Assembly: GCF_000479005.1 (NCBI RefSeq)
Contig: NZ_AWXC01000041.1
Coordinates: 122,618-186,617 of the forward strand
Reading direction: 5' to 3'
Length of the DNA stretch: 64,000 nt
Source of the DNA: Prevotella sp. BV3P1
GTDB lineage: Bacteria > Bacteroidota > Bacteroidia > Bacteroidales > Bacteroidaceae
In this document: in pieces, positions 27,479 through 36,576 of the stretch
Position numbering within the stretch: the first letter of the stretch is position 1
Layout: each line of letters begins with the position of its first letter
Notes under the pieces: model-generated
Seen by the model: the letters and a program-made list of their open reading frames with translations, nothing else
Database searches by the model: none
What the model was told of the DNA's origin: nothing
Position numbers and translations under genes: made by a program

Positions 27479-28654
27479 ATGAAAATAAAAGAAATACCCG
27501 TCTTGTTGCTCACAGGTTACCTGGGAAGTGGCAAGACAACGCTGGTCAACCGAATTTTATCCAACACGAAGGGCATCAAGTTTGCCGTCATTGTTAACGA
27601 CATCGGTGAGGTGAACATCGATGCCAGCCTCATTGAACAGGGTGGAGTGGTTGGACAGAAGGATGACAGTTTGGTGGCCTTGCAAAATGGTTGCATCTGC
27701 TGTACCCTGAAACTCGACCTGGTAGAGCAGCTCAACGACATCGTGAGCATGGGCAAATTCGACTACATTGTTATCGAGGCGAGTGGCATTTGTGAGCCTG
27801 CTCCCATCGCACAAACCATCTGTGCTTACCCCGAATTGTACCCACAGCTTGCCAAGAACGGCATCGCCAAGCTCGATTCCATCGTGACGGTGGTCGATGC
27901 CCTGCGTCTGCGGGATGAGTTTGGCGGTGGAAACGATTTGCTGAAAGAGAATATTGGGGAAGATGATTTGAAGCGTTTGGTCATCGAGCAAATTGAGTTC
28001 TGCAACACTATCATCATCAACAAGATTGCTGAGGTAACGCCTGAAGAGTTGGCAAAGGTCAAGAAAATCATCCGTGCACTGCAACCCAAGGCAAACATCC
28101 TTGAGTGTAATTACGGCGATGTAGACCTCGATTTAATCATTGGCACGGGGCAATTCAATTTTGAAGAGGTGGCTACGTCGGCCAGTTGGATAGCAGAATT
28201 GGAGGGTGAGCATGACGAAGACGAACACCATCACCATCACGACCATCCCGAGGGCATTGAGAACGAGGAGAGTGGTGAAGCACTTGAGTATAACATCCAG
28301 ACTTTCGTCTACTATCGTCGGCCAGCCATGGATTTGGGATTGTTTGATGACTTCGTGGCGCGCCGTTGGCCCAAGAATGTGATTCGCTGCAAAGGCATTT
28401 GCTATTTCAATGACGAAAAAAATAAATGCTATGTCTTCGAGCAAGCTGGCAAGCAAGTGCAGATACGCGATGCCGGTCAGTGGTATGCCACCATGCCAGC
28501 CGACCAATTGGAGCGGATGAAAGCACAAACACCGGCTTTGCGTCGCGACTGGGATGAAACGTATGGCGACCGCATGCAGAAGTTGGTGTTCATTGGACAA
28601 AACCTCGATCAGGAAGCCATCACCAAGGAGTTGGATGCTTGTCTGCGCGACTAA
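27479..28654 (+). CDS. CobW/COG0523-family GTPase, probable zinc metallochaperone
   Basis: A 391-residue G3E GTPase. Walker A is LTGYLGSGKTTLVNRIL (residues 11-27), the metal-binding CxCC motif is GCICCTLK (Cys72, 74, 75), IEASGICEP follows, and the guanine-specificity NKIA is near 182. A His-rich stretch (EHDEDEHHHHHDH, about 243-255) precedes the C-terminal CobW_C domain. These features fit zinc-insertion chaperones (ZigA/ZNG1 group). Neighbours give no cobalamin or nitrile-hydratase context, so zinc is preferred over cobalt. An intrinsic terminator follows. Confidence 0.88.
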   Translation: MKIKEIPVLLLTGYLGSGKTTLVNRILSNTKGIKFAVIVNDIGEVNIDASLIEQGGVVGQKDDSLVALQNGCICCTLKLDLVEQLNDIVSMGKFDYIVIEASGICEPAPIAQTICAYPELYPQLAKNGIAKLDSIVTVVDALRLRDEFGGGNDLLKENIGEDDLKRLVIEQIEFCNTIIINKIAEVTPEELAKVKKIIRALQPKANILECNYGDVDLDLIIGTGQFNFEEVATSASWIAELEGEHDEDEHHHHHDHPEGIENEESGEALEYNIQTFVYYRRPAMDLGLFDDFVARRWPKNVIRCKGICYFNDEKNKCYVFEQAGKQVQIRDAGQWYATMPADQLERMKAQTPALRRDWDETYGDRMQKLVFIGQNLDQEAITKELDACLRD

Positions 28655-28714
28655 TACCGGCAAGACTTTGTACTGAAAGTATCTTTCTTTACGAATAAAA
28701 CAACATACCCATCA

Positions 28715-28747
28715 AGAGTTGACACCGCAAATGCCAACTCTTTTTTT
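28715..28747 (+). terminator. Intrinsic terminator of the CobW-family gene
   Basis: AGAGTTG and CAACTCT form the base of the stem, with CA/TG pairing above and an A-C mismatch, and a run of seven T follows. It lies 61 bp after the stop codon. Confidence 0.8.
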
Positions 28748-28787
28748 GCCCATTCTATCCGTATATTATTAGATTCTTGCTGAAAAC

Positions 28788-28819
28788 TTTGTCTATTGCA
28801 TTTTTTTCCAGTACATTTG
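28788..28819 (+). promoter_or_regulatory. Promoter of fhs
   Basis: TTTG at 28788-28791, exactly 20 bp, then TACATTTG at 28812-28819: a full match to the Bacteroidetes consensus. Transcription is expected near 28826, with a leader of about 35 nt. Confidence 0.82.
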
Positions 28820-28860
28820 AACGGCAAATCAATCTTTAACACTTACTACTATTAGAAAAA

Positions 28861-30528
28861 ATGAAGTCAGATTCACAAATCGCACACGAAACAAAGCTAC
28901 TGCCTATCGCTGAGATAGGCGCGAAAATCAACATTCCTCAAGAGGCTCTTGAGCCTTATGGCAAGTACATGGCCAAAGTTCCATACACCCTCATCGATGA
29001 GGAAAAAGTAAAAAAAGCTAATCTCATCTTGGTCACTTCCATCACGCCCACCAAGACAGGCAATGGCAAGACAACGGTCAGCGTGGGACTTGCCCTGGGT
29101 ATGAACCGTCTTGGAAAAAAGGCGGTGGTTGCTCTTCGCGAGCCATCCCTTGGTCCTTGCTTCGGCATGAAGGGTGGAGCGGCTGGCGGAGGCTATGCGC
29201 AAGTGCTGCCTATGGAGAAAATCAATCTCCATTTCACCGGCGACTTCCATGCCATCACCTCGGCCAACAACATGATATCGGCGTTGCTCGACAACTACTG
29301 TTATCAAAACCAGGACCAGGGCTTCGCACTCAAAGAGGTGCTTTGGCGGCGAGTGTTGGATGTCAACGACCGTAACCTGCGCAATGTTGTCACAGGCTTG
29401 GGACATCGTACCGACGGCGTCGTCAATGAGTCGGGCTTTGACATCACGCCTGCCTCTGAAATCATGGCCATCCTCTGTTTGGCCAAAGATGAGGAAGATT
29501 TACAGCGTCGGGTAGAGAACATCCTCTTGGGTTTCACCTTTGACGACAAGCCTTTCACCGTGAAGGATCTGGGCGTGGCTGGGGCCATCACGGCTCTTTT
29601 GCACGATGCCATCCATCCTAATCTGGTACAGACCACCGAGCACACGCCAGCATTCATCCACGGAGGTCCGTTTGCCAATATCGCACATGGCTGCAACAGC
29701 GTCATGGCCACCAAGATGGGAATGACGTTTGGCGATTATGTCATCACGGAGGCTGGATTCGGTGCTGACCTGGGTGCCGAGAAATTCTTGGACATCAAGT
29801 GTCGCAAGGCCGGTCTTTCACCTAAACTCACCGTGCTTGTGGTTACGGCACAGGCACTCAAGTTGCATGGCGGCATTGACGTGACGGAGATCAAACAACC
29901 GCATCTCGACGGCATTCGTCAAGGAATGGCCAACATGGATAAGCACATTGCCAACATGCAGGCCTTTGGCCAAACCGTCGTGGTGTGCATCAATCGCTTC
30001 CCCGATGATACTGATGAAGAATTGGCACTGGTACAAGAGCATTGTCAGGAGCTGGGCGTAGGCTGTGCCGTCAATACGGCTTATACCGATGGTGGAAAAG
30101 GGGCTGAAGCCTTGGCACAACTGGTTGTCGATACCATCGATGAGCATCCGTCTGCCCCATTGAAGATGTTATATTGCGATGATGAGTCTGTTGAGGAGAA
30201 AGTGCGCAAGGTGGCTCAACGCATTTATGGTGCTGATGACGTTGTTATCAAGCCAGCTGCGAAGAAAAAACTGGCGCATATCGCTGCTTTGGGTTATACT
30301 CATTTCCCCGTCTGCATCGCCAAGACGCAGTATTCATTCTCTGAAGATGCCAAAGCATACGGTGTGCCCACCCATTTCAAAATCACCATTCGCGACTTTG
30401 TAATCAATGCCGGTGCCGAAATGATTGTGGCCATCGCTGGCAGCATCATGCGTATGCCTGGTTTGCCCAAGAGTCCGCAGGCCGAAAGGGTGTATGTTGA
30501 AAATGGCGTGATACAGGGATTGTCGTAA
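28861..30528 (+). CDS. fhs: Formate--tetrahydrofolate ligase
   Basis: ATP-dependent synthesis of 10-formyl-THF from formate and THF, feeding one-carbon metabolism; 555 residues, normal length. Typical stretches are [19 protein letters not shown] (ATP site, about 62-80), [20 protein letters not shown] (about 93-112), [27 protein letters not shown] and [15 protein letters not shown]. It has its own consensus promoter and an intrinsic terminator and stands as a monocistronic gene. folP, another folate gene, is 31 kb away. Confidence 0.97.
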   Translation: MKSDSQIAHETKLLPIAEIGAKINIPQEALEPYGKYMAKVPYTLIDEEKVKKANLILVTSITPTKTGNGKTTVSVGLALGMNRLGKKAVVALREPSLGPCFGMKGGAAGGGYAQVLPMEKINLHFTGDFHAITSANNMISALLDNYCYQNQDQGFALKEVLWRRVLDVNDRNLRNVVTGLGHRTDGVVNESGFDITPASEIMAILCLAKDEEDLQRRVENILLGFTFDDKPFTVKDLGVAGAITALLHDAIHPNLVQTTEHTPAFIHGGPFANIAHGCNSVMATKMGMTFGDYVITEAGFGADLGAEKFLDIKCRKAGLSPKLTVLVVTAQALKLHGGIDVTEIKQPHLDGIRQGMANMDKHIANMQAFGQTVVVCINRFPDDTDEELALVQEHCQELGVGCAVNTAYTDGGKGAEALAQLVVDTIDEHPSAPLKMLYCDDESVEEKVRKVAQRIYGADDVVIKPAAKKKLAHIAALGYTHFPVCIAKTQYSFSEDAKAYGVPTHFKITIRDFVINAGAEMIVAIAGSIMRMPGLPKSPQAERVYVENGVIQGLS

Positions 30529-30558
30529 TGGAAGGACTGATATAAACGTAGGGAAACA

Positions 30559-30600
30559 AAAAAAGACGGCAGGTGAAAATGCTCACTTGTCGTCTTTTTT
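30559..30600. terminator. Bidirectional terminator shared by fhs and tRNA-Pro
   Basis: An 18-bp stem (arms 30559-30576 and 30583-30600, only G-T wobbles) has a 6-nt loop AAATGC and six A on one side, six T on the other. It lies 30 bp after fhs and directly beyond the 3' end of the opposing tRNA gene, so it can terminate both transcripts. Confidence 0.85.
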
Positions 30601-30601
30601 G

Positions 30602-30674
30602 TCGGGATGAGGCGACTCGAACGCCCGACCCCTACGTCCCGAACGTAGTGCGCTACCAACTGCGCTACATCCCG
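30602..30674 (-). tRNA. tRNA-Pro (anticodon CGG)
   Basis: The reverse complement folds into a complete cloverleaf. Acceptor CGGGATG pairs with CATCCCG, D-arm GCGC-GCGC, anticodon stem CTACG/CGTAG with loop TTCGGGA (anticodon CGG), a 5-nt variable loop, and T-arm GGGCG/CGCCT with TTCGAGT. The discriminator base is A and CCA is not encoded. It reads codon CCG. Confidence 0.96.
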
Positions 30675-30721
30675 ATGTGCTTTCTGTTATTTGCTGTAAG
30701 TGGCAAACCGAAAAGCGTTTG

Positions 30722-30755
30722 CAAAGGTACATCATTTTTTGCAAACCGCAACAAA
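30722..30755 (-). promoter_or_regulatory. Promoter of tRNA-Pro
   Basis: On the minus strand TTTG (30755-30752), a 22-bp spacer, then TACCTTTG (30729-30722). Transcription would start about 40 bp upstream of the tRNA. Confidence 0.6.
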
Positions 30756-30990
30756 AAACCGTGTTTATTTGTTTTCGTCAATATGGCCCTTCCAATTAGA
30801 AACAATCCACGTCGTTAAAAAACAGTCGTCCGTAGGTTTCGTCTATGGCAAAAATACGAATGAAACACAGGTAACATCTTGCTTGCCAACATAGATGCGT
30901 CCGGGTATCTCATTTTTTAACAACGAAAAATGCGAAAGAAGCAAAAAAGACGTTGCTGCAAAAGATTTTTCATGGACAAATGTCCCATTC
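30756..30990. other. Intergenic region upstream of tRNA-Pro, nothing recognised
   Basis: AT-rich, with no coding frame or inverted repeat of note. Array 3 follows it. Confidence 0.4.
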
Positions 30991-31078
30991 CAATAGCATT
31001 GATTTTGACCTGTAAACTCAATGGGTTTGGGCACCAATCTCAATGGGTTTGATGCACAAAGTCAATGACATTGCGCCC
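30991..31078. repeat. Array of four 22-bp palindromic units (array 3)
   Basis: Units begin at 30991, 31013, 31035 and 31057 with cores CAATAGCATTGATTTTG, TAAACTCAATGGGTTTG, CAATCTCAATGGGTTTG and CAAAGTCAATGACATTG. Period, copy number and half-sites are the same as in arrays 1 and 2. It lies 3' of murF and upstream of tRNA-Pro. Confidence 0.85.
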
Positions 31079-31244
31079 CCGTGTGCGGCAAGGTGAAATG
31101 GAACATGATTATCATCACTTTTTTTGTCAAAATTAGTTGAGAGAAAAGAAAAGCGAGGAAGTGCGGTTGCAACGGTAGGACACGGAGTGTGTCGGAACGG
31201 TGAATCCTTGCACATTCGTGTCCATCCTTTGCAAACGAATGTTC

Positions 31245-32585
31245 TTACAGCAGCTCTGGAAGCTGGAATAGCTTGATGCCGTTGCTGCCTTTGATGAGGA
31301 TGTAATAGCCTTGTGGTGGCTCTTGCCGCAGGACTTCCTTCACAGCCTCTATGTCCTTGAACTTGCGAAGCGATGTGTTTGTGCGCCCAAATTCCTCGCC
31401 CACGAGCCACACCTTGTCCAAGTTGAGCGTGGCGATGAGGTCCACAATCTTCTGATGCTCAGCCAAACTCACGTCGCCCAGCTCGCGCATGTCGCCCAAG
31501 ATGGCCATCTTTTTCGGCACGTCCATGCGTTGGAAGTTGGTCAGCGCGGCCTCCATGCTCGTTGGGTTGGCGTTGTAAGCGTCTACGATGAGCTTGTTGT
31601 GGGCCGTGATCTGCAGCTGGCTGCGGTTGTTGCTCGGCACATACCCTGCCAAGGCATGGTTGATTTGTTCGTCGGAAACGCCGAAGTGCGACCCAATGGT
31701 GATGGCGGCGAGCATGTTGTCGAGGTTGTAGGCGCCGATGAGCTGTGTCTGCACCTCGTGCCATCGTGTGTCCTCGCAGGACGAGGGGACAGCCGCTGTC
31801 TTGCGCCATCTAAACTTCAGGTAGGGCGCGCAGCTCACTACCTCGCCTCGGATGCAGATGCCCGGGCGGTCGGTCTGTGCGAATCCCATGGCTTTGACGT
31901 TGGGGCAGTGGGTGCGGAACATCTCTTTAAGGTACTCGTTGTCTTGGTTGATGAACACGAGGCCTTGCGGTTTGTGCTGCTGCATGTAGTCGTACAGTTC
32001 GGCCTTGGTGCGCATCACGCCCTCGAACGAGCCGAAGCCCTGCAGGTGAGCGCGCCCCACGTTGGTGATGAGCGCATAATCGGGTTCTGCCACTGTTACC
32101 AGTGATTGGATGTCACCGGGATGACTTGCACCCATTTCCACGACCGCTATCTCATGTTCGGGCTTCAAGCGCAAGAGTGTCTTGGGCACACCAATCTCGT
32201 TGTTGAAGTTGCCTTGCGTGTACCACACGTTGAAACGTTCAGCCAGTACGGCCGCCAGCAACTCCTTGGTGGTGGTTTTCCCGTTGGTGCCGGTGATGCC
32301 GATGATGGGCGTGCCCAGTGTGCGGCGGTGGTAGTTGGCCAACTGTTTTAACGTTTGCAGACAATCCTCTACCAGGATATAGCGTTCATCTTCTTGTATC
32401 TGGTATTCCTTTTGGTCAATCACAGCGTATGCGCATCCCTTTTCCAAGGCACTATGTGCAAACTCGTTGCCATTAAACGAAGTTCCTTTCAAGGCAAAAA
32501 ACATACTGTCTTTGGGGCAGTCGCGACTGTCGGTGGTTACCACTGGATGCGTTAAAAACAGTTTGTATAGTTCAGAAATATCCAT
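31245..32585 (-). CDS. murF: UDP-N-acetylmuramoyl-tripeptide--D-alanyl-D-alanine ligase
   Basis: Last cytoplasmic Mur ligase, adding D-Ala-D-Ala; 446 residues from the ATG at 32585. The P-loop [45 protein letters not shown] and DAYNANPTSMEAALTNF are all diagnostic. The longer frame up to 32708 is rejected as a start because the promoter (-7 at 32630-32637) lies inside it. The gene stands alone, 22 kb from the other mur genes; murF outside the main cluster is usual in Bacteroidales. Confidence 0.95.
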   Translation of the reverse strand: MDISELYKLFLTHPVVTTDSRDCPKDSMFFALKGTSFNGNEFAHSALEKGCAYAVIDQKEYQIQEDERYILVEDCLQTLKQLANYHRRTLGTPIIGITGTNGKTTTKELLAAVLAERFNVWYTQGNFNNEIGVPKTLLRLKPEHEIAVVEMGASHPGDIQSLVTVAEPDYALITNVGRAHLQGFGSFEGVMRTKAELYDYMQQHKPQGLVFINQDNEYLKEMFRTHCPNVKAMGFAQTDRPGICIRGEVVSCAPYLKFRWRKTAAVPSSCEDTRWHEVQTQLIGAYNLDNMLAAITIGSHFGVSDEQINHALAGYVPSNNRSQLQITAHNKLIVDAYNANPTSMEAALTNFQRMDVPKKMAILGDMRELGDVSLAEHQKIVDLIATLNLDKVWLVGEEFGRTNTSLRKFKDIEAVKEVLRQEPPQGYYILIKGSNGIKLFQLPELL

Positions 32586-32629
32586 ACCTTCTTTATTATG
32601 AGCGATCAATGATCGTTCTGTTTCAATTG

Positions 32630-32660
32630 CAAAGGTAATTGAAATCACATTGTTGACAAA
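32630..32660 (-). promoter_or_regulatory. Promoter of murF
   Basis: On the minus strand TTTG (32660-32657), 19 bp, then TACCTTTG (32637-32630). The predicted start near 32623 fixes the murF start at 32585. A small palindrome (GATCAATGATC, 32604-32614) lies in the leader. Confidence 0.78.
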
Positions 32661-33031
32661 ATATTTTTTTCGTCTTAGACTTTGCAGTCGATTAATAATA
32701 TTATACAATACGGCTGGATGATTGATGATCTCACCTTATAATCACTCACAGAGTTCGACCTCACCATACAAACGTTCGCTCGTTGGCAAACGCACGCATG
32801 ACGTGAGTAATGAGGCTGTGTACAATGCAATATGTTGCACTCTTTCATGCAACATCTTTGTTGCCAGTTCATTCAATGTCAGCATTGTTGTTGAAACAAA
32901 GAGAAAAAGATAGTTTTTTCAAAACAAACAACCTTTCCTAAATGAAAGTGACGTGACCAACCTCTTGCTGTCCGCATGTAAGATACAAATATCCTCATAA
33001 GATAGGATACATGATATTCACAGAAAAATAG
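32661..33031. other. Divergent intergenic region between murF and hemN
   Basis: About 370 bp upstream of both promoters, with no convincing ORF or structured element. It contains several ATGCAA/TTGCAT stretches near 32825-32860 that could be operator-like, but this is only an impression. Confidence 0.35.
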
Positions 33032-33039
33032 TAACTTTG
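33032..33039 (+). promoter_or_regulatory. Promoter -7 element of hemN
   Basis: TAACTTTG matches TAnnTTTG. Transcription would begin about 33046, giving a leader of about 175 nt that contains a 51-codon ORF. Confidence 0.55.
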
Positions 33040-33050
33040 CATGCAGACAG

Positions 33051-33206
33051 ATGAATACTACTTATACTGCGCATGTCATTTTTTTTCGCCTTTGCCCAAG
33101 CCATGTAGCCATGCTGGCAGAGGTGGGGGCAATTGCCAAAGTTTCCGTAGGCTGGAAGGCCTTTGCGGACATGGGTGCTTCTGGAAATGAGACGAGGCGT
33201 AAGTGA
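33051..33206 (+). CDS. Candidate leader ORF upstream of hemN (51 aa)
   Basis: An ATG-initiated frame of 51 codons (MNTTYTAHVIFFRLCPSH ... GASGNETRRK) begins within a few bases of the predicted hemN transcription start and ends 15 bp before the hemN ATG. The position suits a translated leader, and the DNA also contains a perfect GGCAATTGCC palindrome (33128-33137), so a structured RNA is the alternative. There is no homologue I can name; the call rests on frame and position only. Confidence 0.3.
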   Translation: MNTTYTAHVIFFRLCPSHVAMLAEVGAIAKVSVGWKAFADMGASGNETRRK

Positions 33207-33221
33207 TAATCTTTTCTCACG

Positions 33222-34592
33222 ATGAAGCAGCAATTACTAAACAAATACAATATTCCGGTGCCGCGATACACCAGCTATCCACCGGCCAACTATTTCCACG
33301 AATTTACAGAACGCGAATATCTTGCTGCCGTCGACGCGTCCAACCATCAGGCGCGCCAGCCGCTGGTGTCGTTCTATCTGCACATTCCGTTTTGCAGGCA
33401 TCTGTGCCATTACTGCGGCTGCAACTCTTACCCCATGGCGGATGATGTGGTGATAGGCCACTATGTGGACGCCCTGCATCGGGAGATCGACTTGGTGGCT
33501 GCACGGATTGACACGGCTACACGGAAAATCTCGCAGATACACTATGGCGGCGGAAGTCCCACGGCACTGCCCATCCATTACCTGCAGGAGCTGAACGAGC
33601 ACCTGTTGTCACTGATGCCGGCCATAGAGAATCCCGAGATAGCCATCGAATGCCATCCCGGCTATCTCACGGCCAGCAACTGGGAGGAATTAGGCAGATG
33701 TGGCTTTACGCGCTACAGCTTAGGCGTACAGGACTTCGACCAGCGCGTGCTGAAGGCCGTCAACCGCAGGCCGCCCTTGATGCCTATAAGCGAAATCATG
33801 GACATGTTGCGCGCCCAGGGGGCGACCATCAACATGGACCTGCTGTTCGGGCTGCCGCTTCAAACACCCGAGTCGTTCGCACAGGCCGCCCAGCAAGCGG
33901 CCGCCCTGCATCCCGACCGCGTGGTGACGTTCAGCTATGGACATGTGCCATGGGTGCATAAAAGGCAATTGGTACTCGAGAAGCTGGGCTTGCCCAAGGA
34001 TGCCGACAAGCAGGAGATGTACCGGAAAGCTGCGGATGTCTTTCATGCCGCCGGTTATCGCAGCATTGGCATGGATCATTTTGTGCTGCCTACCGACGAA
34101 CTGAGCATCGCACTGGACACCAGGCAGCTGCACCGCAACTTCCAAGGATATTGCACGCGCCGCACCACAGGGCAGGTCTATGCCTTCGGCGTAACGGCCA
34201 TCAGTCAGCTGGAAACGGCCTATGCGCAAAACGGACGTGACATCCAAGCCTATATCGACACTATACGACAGGGCAAGTTGTACACCCGGCGCGGCTACCA
34301 ACTCACGCGGCAGGAGCAAATCGTGCGCGAGGTCATTGAGCAGATGATGTGCAACTACCATCTTTCCTGGTCTGAGATAGCTGGGCGAATCGGCATCACG
34401 CCGGCCGAGGTGAAGGCTGCCACCAACTACGACGAGGCTAAGTTGCGCGAAATGGAGGCCGACGGATTAATACTGCTCAGCAATGATGCCGTGGCCATGA
34501 CCAGCATAGGCTCGCCATTCGTACGGAATGTAGTGGCTACTCTCGACCCGCTGATGCAACACACCGACAAGAAATTTTCAAAGCCAGTATAA
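33222..34592 (+). CDS. hemN: Oxygen-independent coproporphyrinogen III dehydrogenase
   Basis: Radical-SAM enzyme converting coproporphyrinogen III to protoporphyrinogen IX anaerobically; 456 residues, the length of true HemN. The 4Fe-4S motif is FYLHIPFCRHLCHYCGCN (Cys58, 62, 65, with Cys67), preceded by YNIPVPRYTSYPPANYF, the N-terminal signature separating HemN from HemW. Next come YGGGSPTAL and FDQRVLKAVNRR. It precedes hemG, but a palindromic MITE has entered directly after its stop codon. Confidence 0.95.
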   Translation: MKQQLLNKYNIPVPRYTSYPPANYFHEFTEREYLAAVDASNHQARQPLVSFYLHIPFCRHLCHYCGCNSYPMADDVVIGHYVDALHREIDLVAARIDTATRKISQIHYGGGSPTALPIHYLQELNEHLLSLMPAIENPEIAIECHPGYLTASNWEELGRCGFTRYSLGVQDFDQRVLKAVNRRPPLMPISEIMDMLRAQGATINMDLLFGLPLQTPESFAQAAQQAAALHPDRVVTFSYGHVPWVHKRQLVLEKLGLPKDADKQEMYRKAADVFHAAGYRSIGMDHFVLPTDELSIALDTRQLHRNFQGYCTRRTTGQVYAFGVTAISQLETAYAQNGRDIQAYIDTIRQGKLYTRRGYQLTRQEQIVREVIEQMMCNYHLSWSEIAGRIGITPAEVKAATNYDEAKLREMEADGLILLSNDAVAMTSIGSPFVRNVVATLDPLMQHTDKKFSKPV

Positions 34593-34786
34593 GGCTGGTT
34601 CTATAAATTACCACCGCATATAGTCATTAAATGTTTATGAAATACGTTTTGTTATCTTTTGGCTTCTTTTTTAGTTCAAAATGTAAGATTGTTCAGTCGT
34701 GTAGCTCGCTACACTCCTTCACTCTCTTGCATTTTGACCTCAAAAATAAGCTCAAAATCTAACAAAGCTAATTTATAGAACCAGCC
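34593..34786. mobile_element. 194-bp palindromic MITE-like element
   Basis: Perfect 18-bp terminal inverted repeats (GGCTGGTTCTATAAATTA at 34593-34610 and its complement at 34769-34786) are flanked on both sides by ATAA, a probable 4-bp target duplication. Much of the interior is itself an imperfect inverted repeat centred on GTGTAGCTCGCTACAC (34699-34714), so the element could fold into one long hairpin. No ORF. It lies immediately after the hemN stop codon and may act as a terminator or mRNA-stability element between hemN and hemG. Confidence 0.8.
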
Positions 34787-34807
34787 ATAAGCTAAAACAT
34801 AGAAAGA

Positions 34808-36253
34808 ATGATGCCATTAGAGGATATTCAAAGGCAACAAGGTACCATGGCTGTGGCCGACCAACCGTCTGCCTTGTCCACGGAAACACCAGAACCCGTT
34901 GACGTTTGCGTGGTCGGTGCCGGAATCACCGGCCTCACCACAGCCTTCCACCTGATAAAAAAAGGACGTAGCGTGCGTGTGGTGGAGAAGGCCAACCGCA
35001 TTGGCGGACAAATCCACACGCACCGGATAGGCGATTTCGTGATGGAGAGCGGCCCCAACACGGGGGCAATCTCCTATCCGGAGATAGTCGAACTGTTCAA
35101 CGCGCTGGACGGTGACTGTCAGTTGGAGACGGCGCGCGCATCTTCCAAGCACCGTTTGATATGGAAGGGCGACCGCTTTCGAGAGCTGCCGTCCGGACTG
35201 ATTGGCGGGCTGCGCACGCCCTTGTTCACCTGGCACGACAAGTTTCGCATCCTGGGTGAGCCGTTCCGTGCCAAAGGAACCAATCCTGATGAATCGGTTG
35301 GCGAGCTGGCTGCGCGACGATTAGGGAGGTCGTATCTTGATTATGCCGTGGATCCTTTCGTGTCGGGAGTCTATGCGGGCAACCCCATGACGCTCGTTAC
35401 CCGTTATGCCTTGCCTAAGCTGTACAATCTGGAGCAAACGTACGGGGGATTCATCCGTGGTGCCATGGCCAAGGCCAGAGAGCCTAAGAGTGACCGCGAC
35501 CGACTGGCTACCAAGCAGGTGTTCTCGGCTAAAGGCGGTCTGGAGTGCCTGGTGCAGGCCTTGGGTGTGGCTATTGGGCCGGAGCATATCACGACCGGAG
35601 CCAATGGCGTGCAAGTTTTTCCTGATGCTAATGGGTATGAGGTGAGATATACTACGGCAGACGGCATGGAACATCGCATTGCTTGCCGCAAGGTGGTGAC
35701 CACATGTGGTGCTTATGCCTTGCCCGCCCTCCTGCCATTTGTGGATGAAAGGCTCATGAAGGATGTCAACAACCTGTTCTACGCACCTATCGTGCAGGTA
35801 GGCGTGGGCATAAGGAACACAGGCGGAAGGCAGTATCAAGCGTTTGGCGGTCTGGTCCCTTCGTGTGAACGGCAGCAGGTGTTGGGCATCCTTTTCCCAT
35901 CGGCTTGCTTTGAGGAGCGCGCGCCAGAGCACGGGGCAGTGTTCTCATTCTTCTTAGGAGGAGTGAGACACCAGGAGTTTATAAGCAAGACAGATGATGA
36001 GTTGACAGACATTGTTGATGATGCTTTGCACCGGATGCTACAATTGCCAAAGCGTATTCAACCCGACGAGCTACGTATATTCCGCCACCATCGGGCCATT
36101 CCTCAATACGAGGTGACCAGTGGGGCACGTTTCGCGGCAATTGACCAAGTGGAGCAACGCTACCCTGGCCTTGTCCTGGCAGGAAACCTCAAGGGAGGCA
36201 TCGGCATGGCAGACCGCATTCGGCAGGCTGTGGCCGTGGCCAAAAACATATAA
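34808..36253 (+). CDS. hemG: Protoporphyrinogen oxidase (HemY-type, FAD-dependent)
   Basis: Flavoprotein converting protoporphyrinogen IX to protoporphyrin IX; 481 residues. The FAD-binding GxGxxG motif is VCVVGAGITGLTTAFHL (about 34-50), followed by GGQIHTHRIGDFVMESGPNT, typical of the amine-oxidase/HemY family. The end reads YPGLVLAGNLKGGIGMADRI, the second FAD contact. It directly follows hemN in the pathway and on the map. A roughly 30-residue polar N-terminal extension precedes the FAD fold, and ATG codons at 34811 or 34847 may be the real start. The accessory island begins 47 bp downstream. Confidence 0.92.
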   Translation: MMPLEDIQRQQGTMAVADQPSALSTETPEPVDVCVVGAGITGLTTAFHLIKKGRSVRVVEKANRIGGQIHTHRIGDFVMESGPNTGAISYPEIVELFNALDGDCQLETARASSKHRLIWKGDRFRELPSGLIGGLRTPLFTWHDKFRILGEPFRAKGTNPDESVGELAARRLGRSYLDYAVDPFVSGVYAGNPMTLVTRYALPKLYNLEQTYGGFIRGAMAKAREPKSDRDRLATKQVFSAKGGLECLVQALGVAIGPEHITTGANGVQVFPDANGYEVRYTTADGMEHRIACRKVVTTCGAYALPALLPFVDERLMKDVNNLFYAPIVQVGVGIRNTGGRQYQAFGGLVPSCERQQVLGILFPSACFEERAPEHGAVFSFFLGGVRHQEFISKTDDELTDIVDDALHRMLQLPKRIQPDELRIFRHHRAIPQYEVTSGARFAAIDQVEQRYPGLVLAGNLKGGIGMADRIRQAVAVAKNI

Positions 36254-36299
36254 TCCTAAAGTGAATATGAGACGGGTTACACTGAGGACATATCTTAAT

Positions 36300-36530
36300 C
36301 CTTAATTCCGCAACACTATTATAAAATAAACTTTTTAAGTACCTGAGCAACAAAAAGTTGCTCAGGATTTTGCCCATATCAGAATTTTCACTTATCTTAG
36401 TGATGCAAAAAAACAAGAGAATCCGACGATAGACATGGTGAAGATACAAATTAAATCTGAGAGACTCACTCCTTTTGGGGGATTATTTTCAATCATGGAG
36501 CAATTTGACTCTACATATTATCATCTGTAA
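36300..36530 (+). mobile_element. IS1380-family left-end fragment, copy E1
   Basis: It begins with the terminal repeat CCTTAATTCCGCAAC and includes a CTGAGCAAC hairpin (36342-36364). The transposase 5' end follows with in-frame residues like IQIKSE and SIMEQFDST, as in Bacteroides/Prevotella IS1380 transposases. It stops after about 230 bp. This is the island's left boundary, next to hemG, and the downstream transposase is missing. Confidence 0.8.
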
Positions 36531-36576
36531 TTGATGCTACAAATAGACATATAATATGCATCCTAAAAAACACTAC

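Noticed and set aside
32586..32708. N-terminal extension of MurF by 41 residues
   Set aside because: The murF promoter -7 and -33 elements lie inside it, and the sequence is unlike MurF N-termini.
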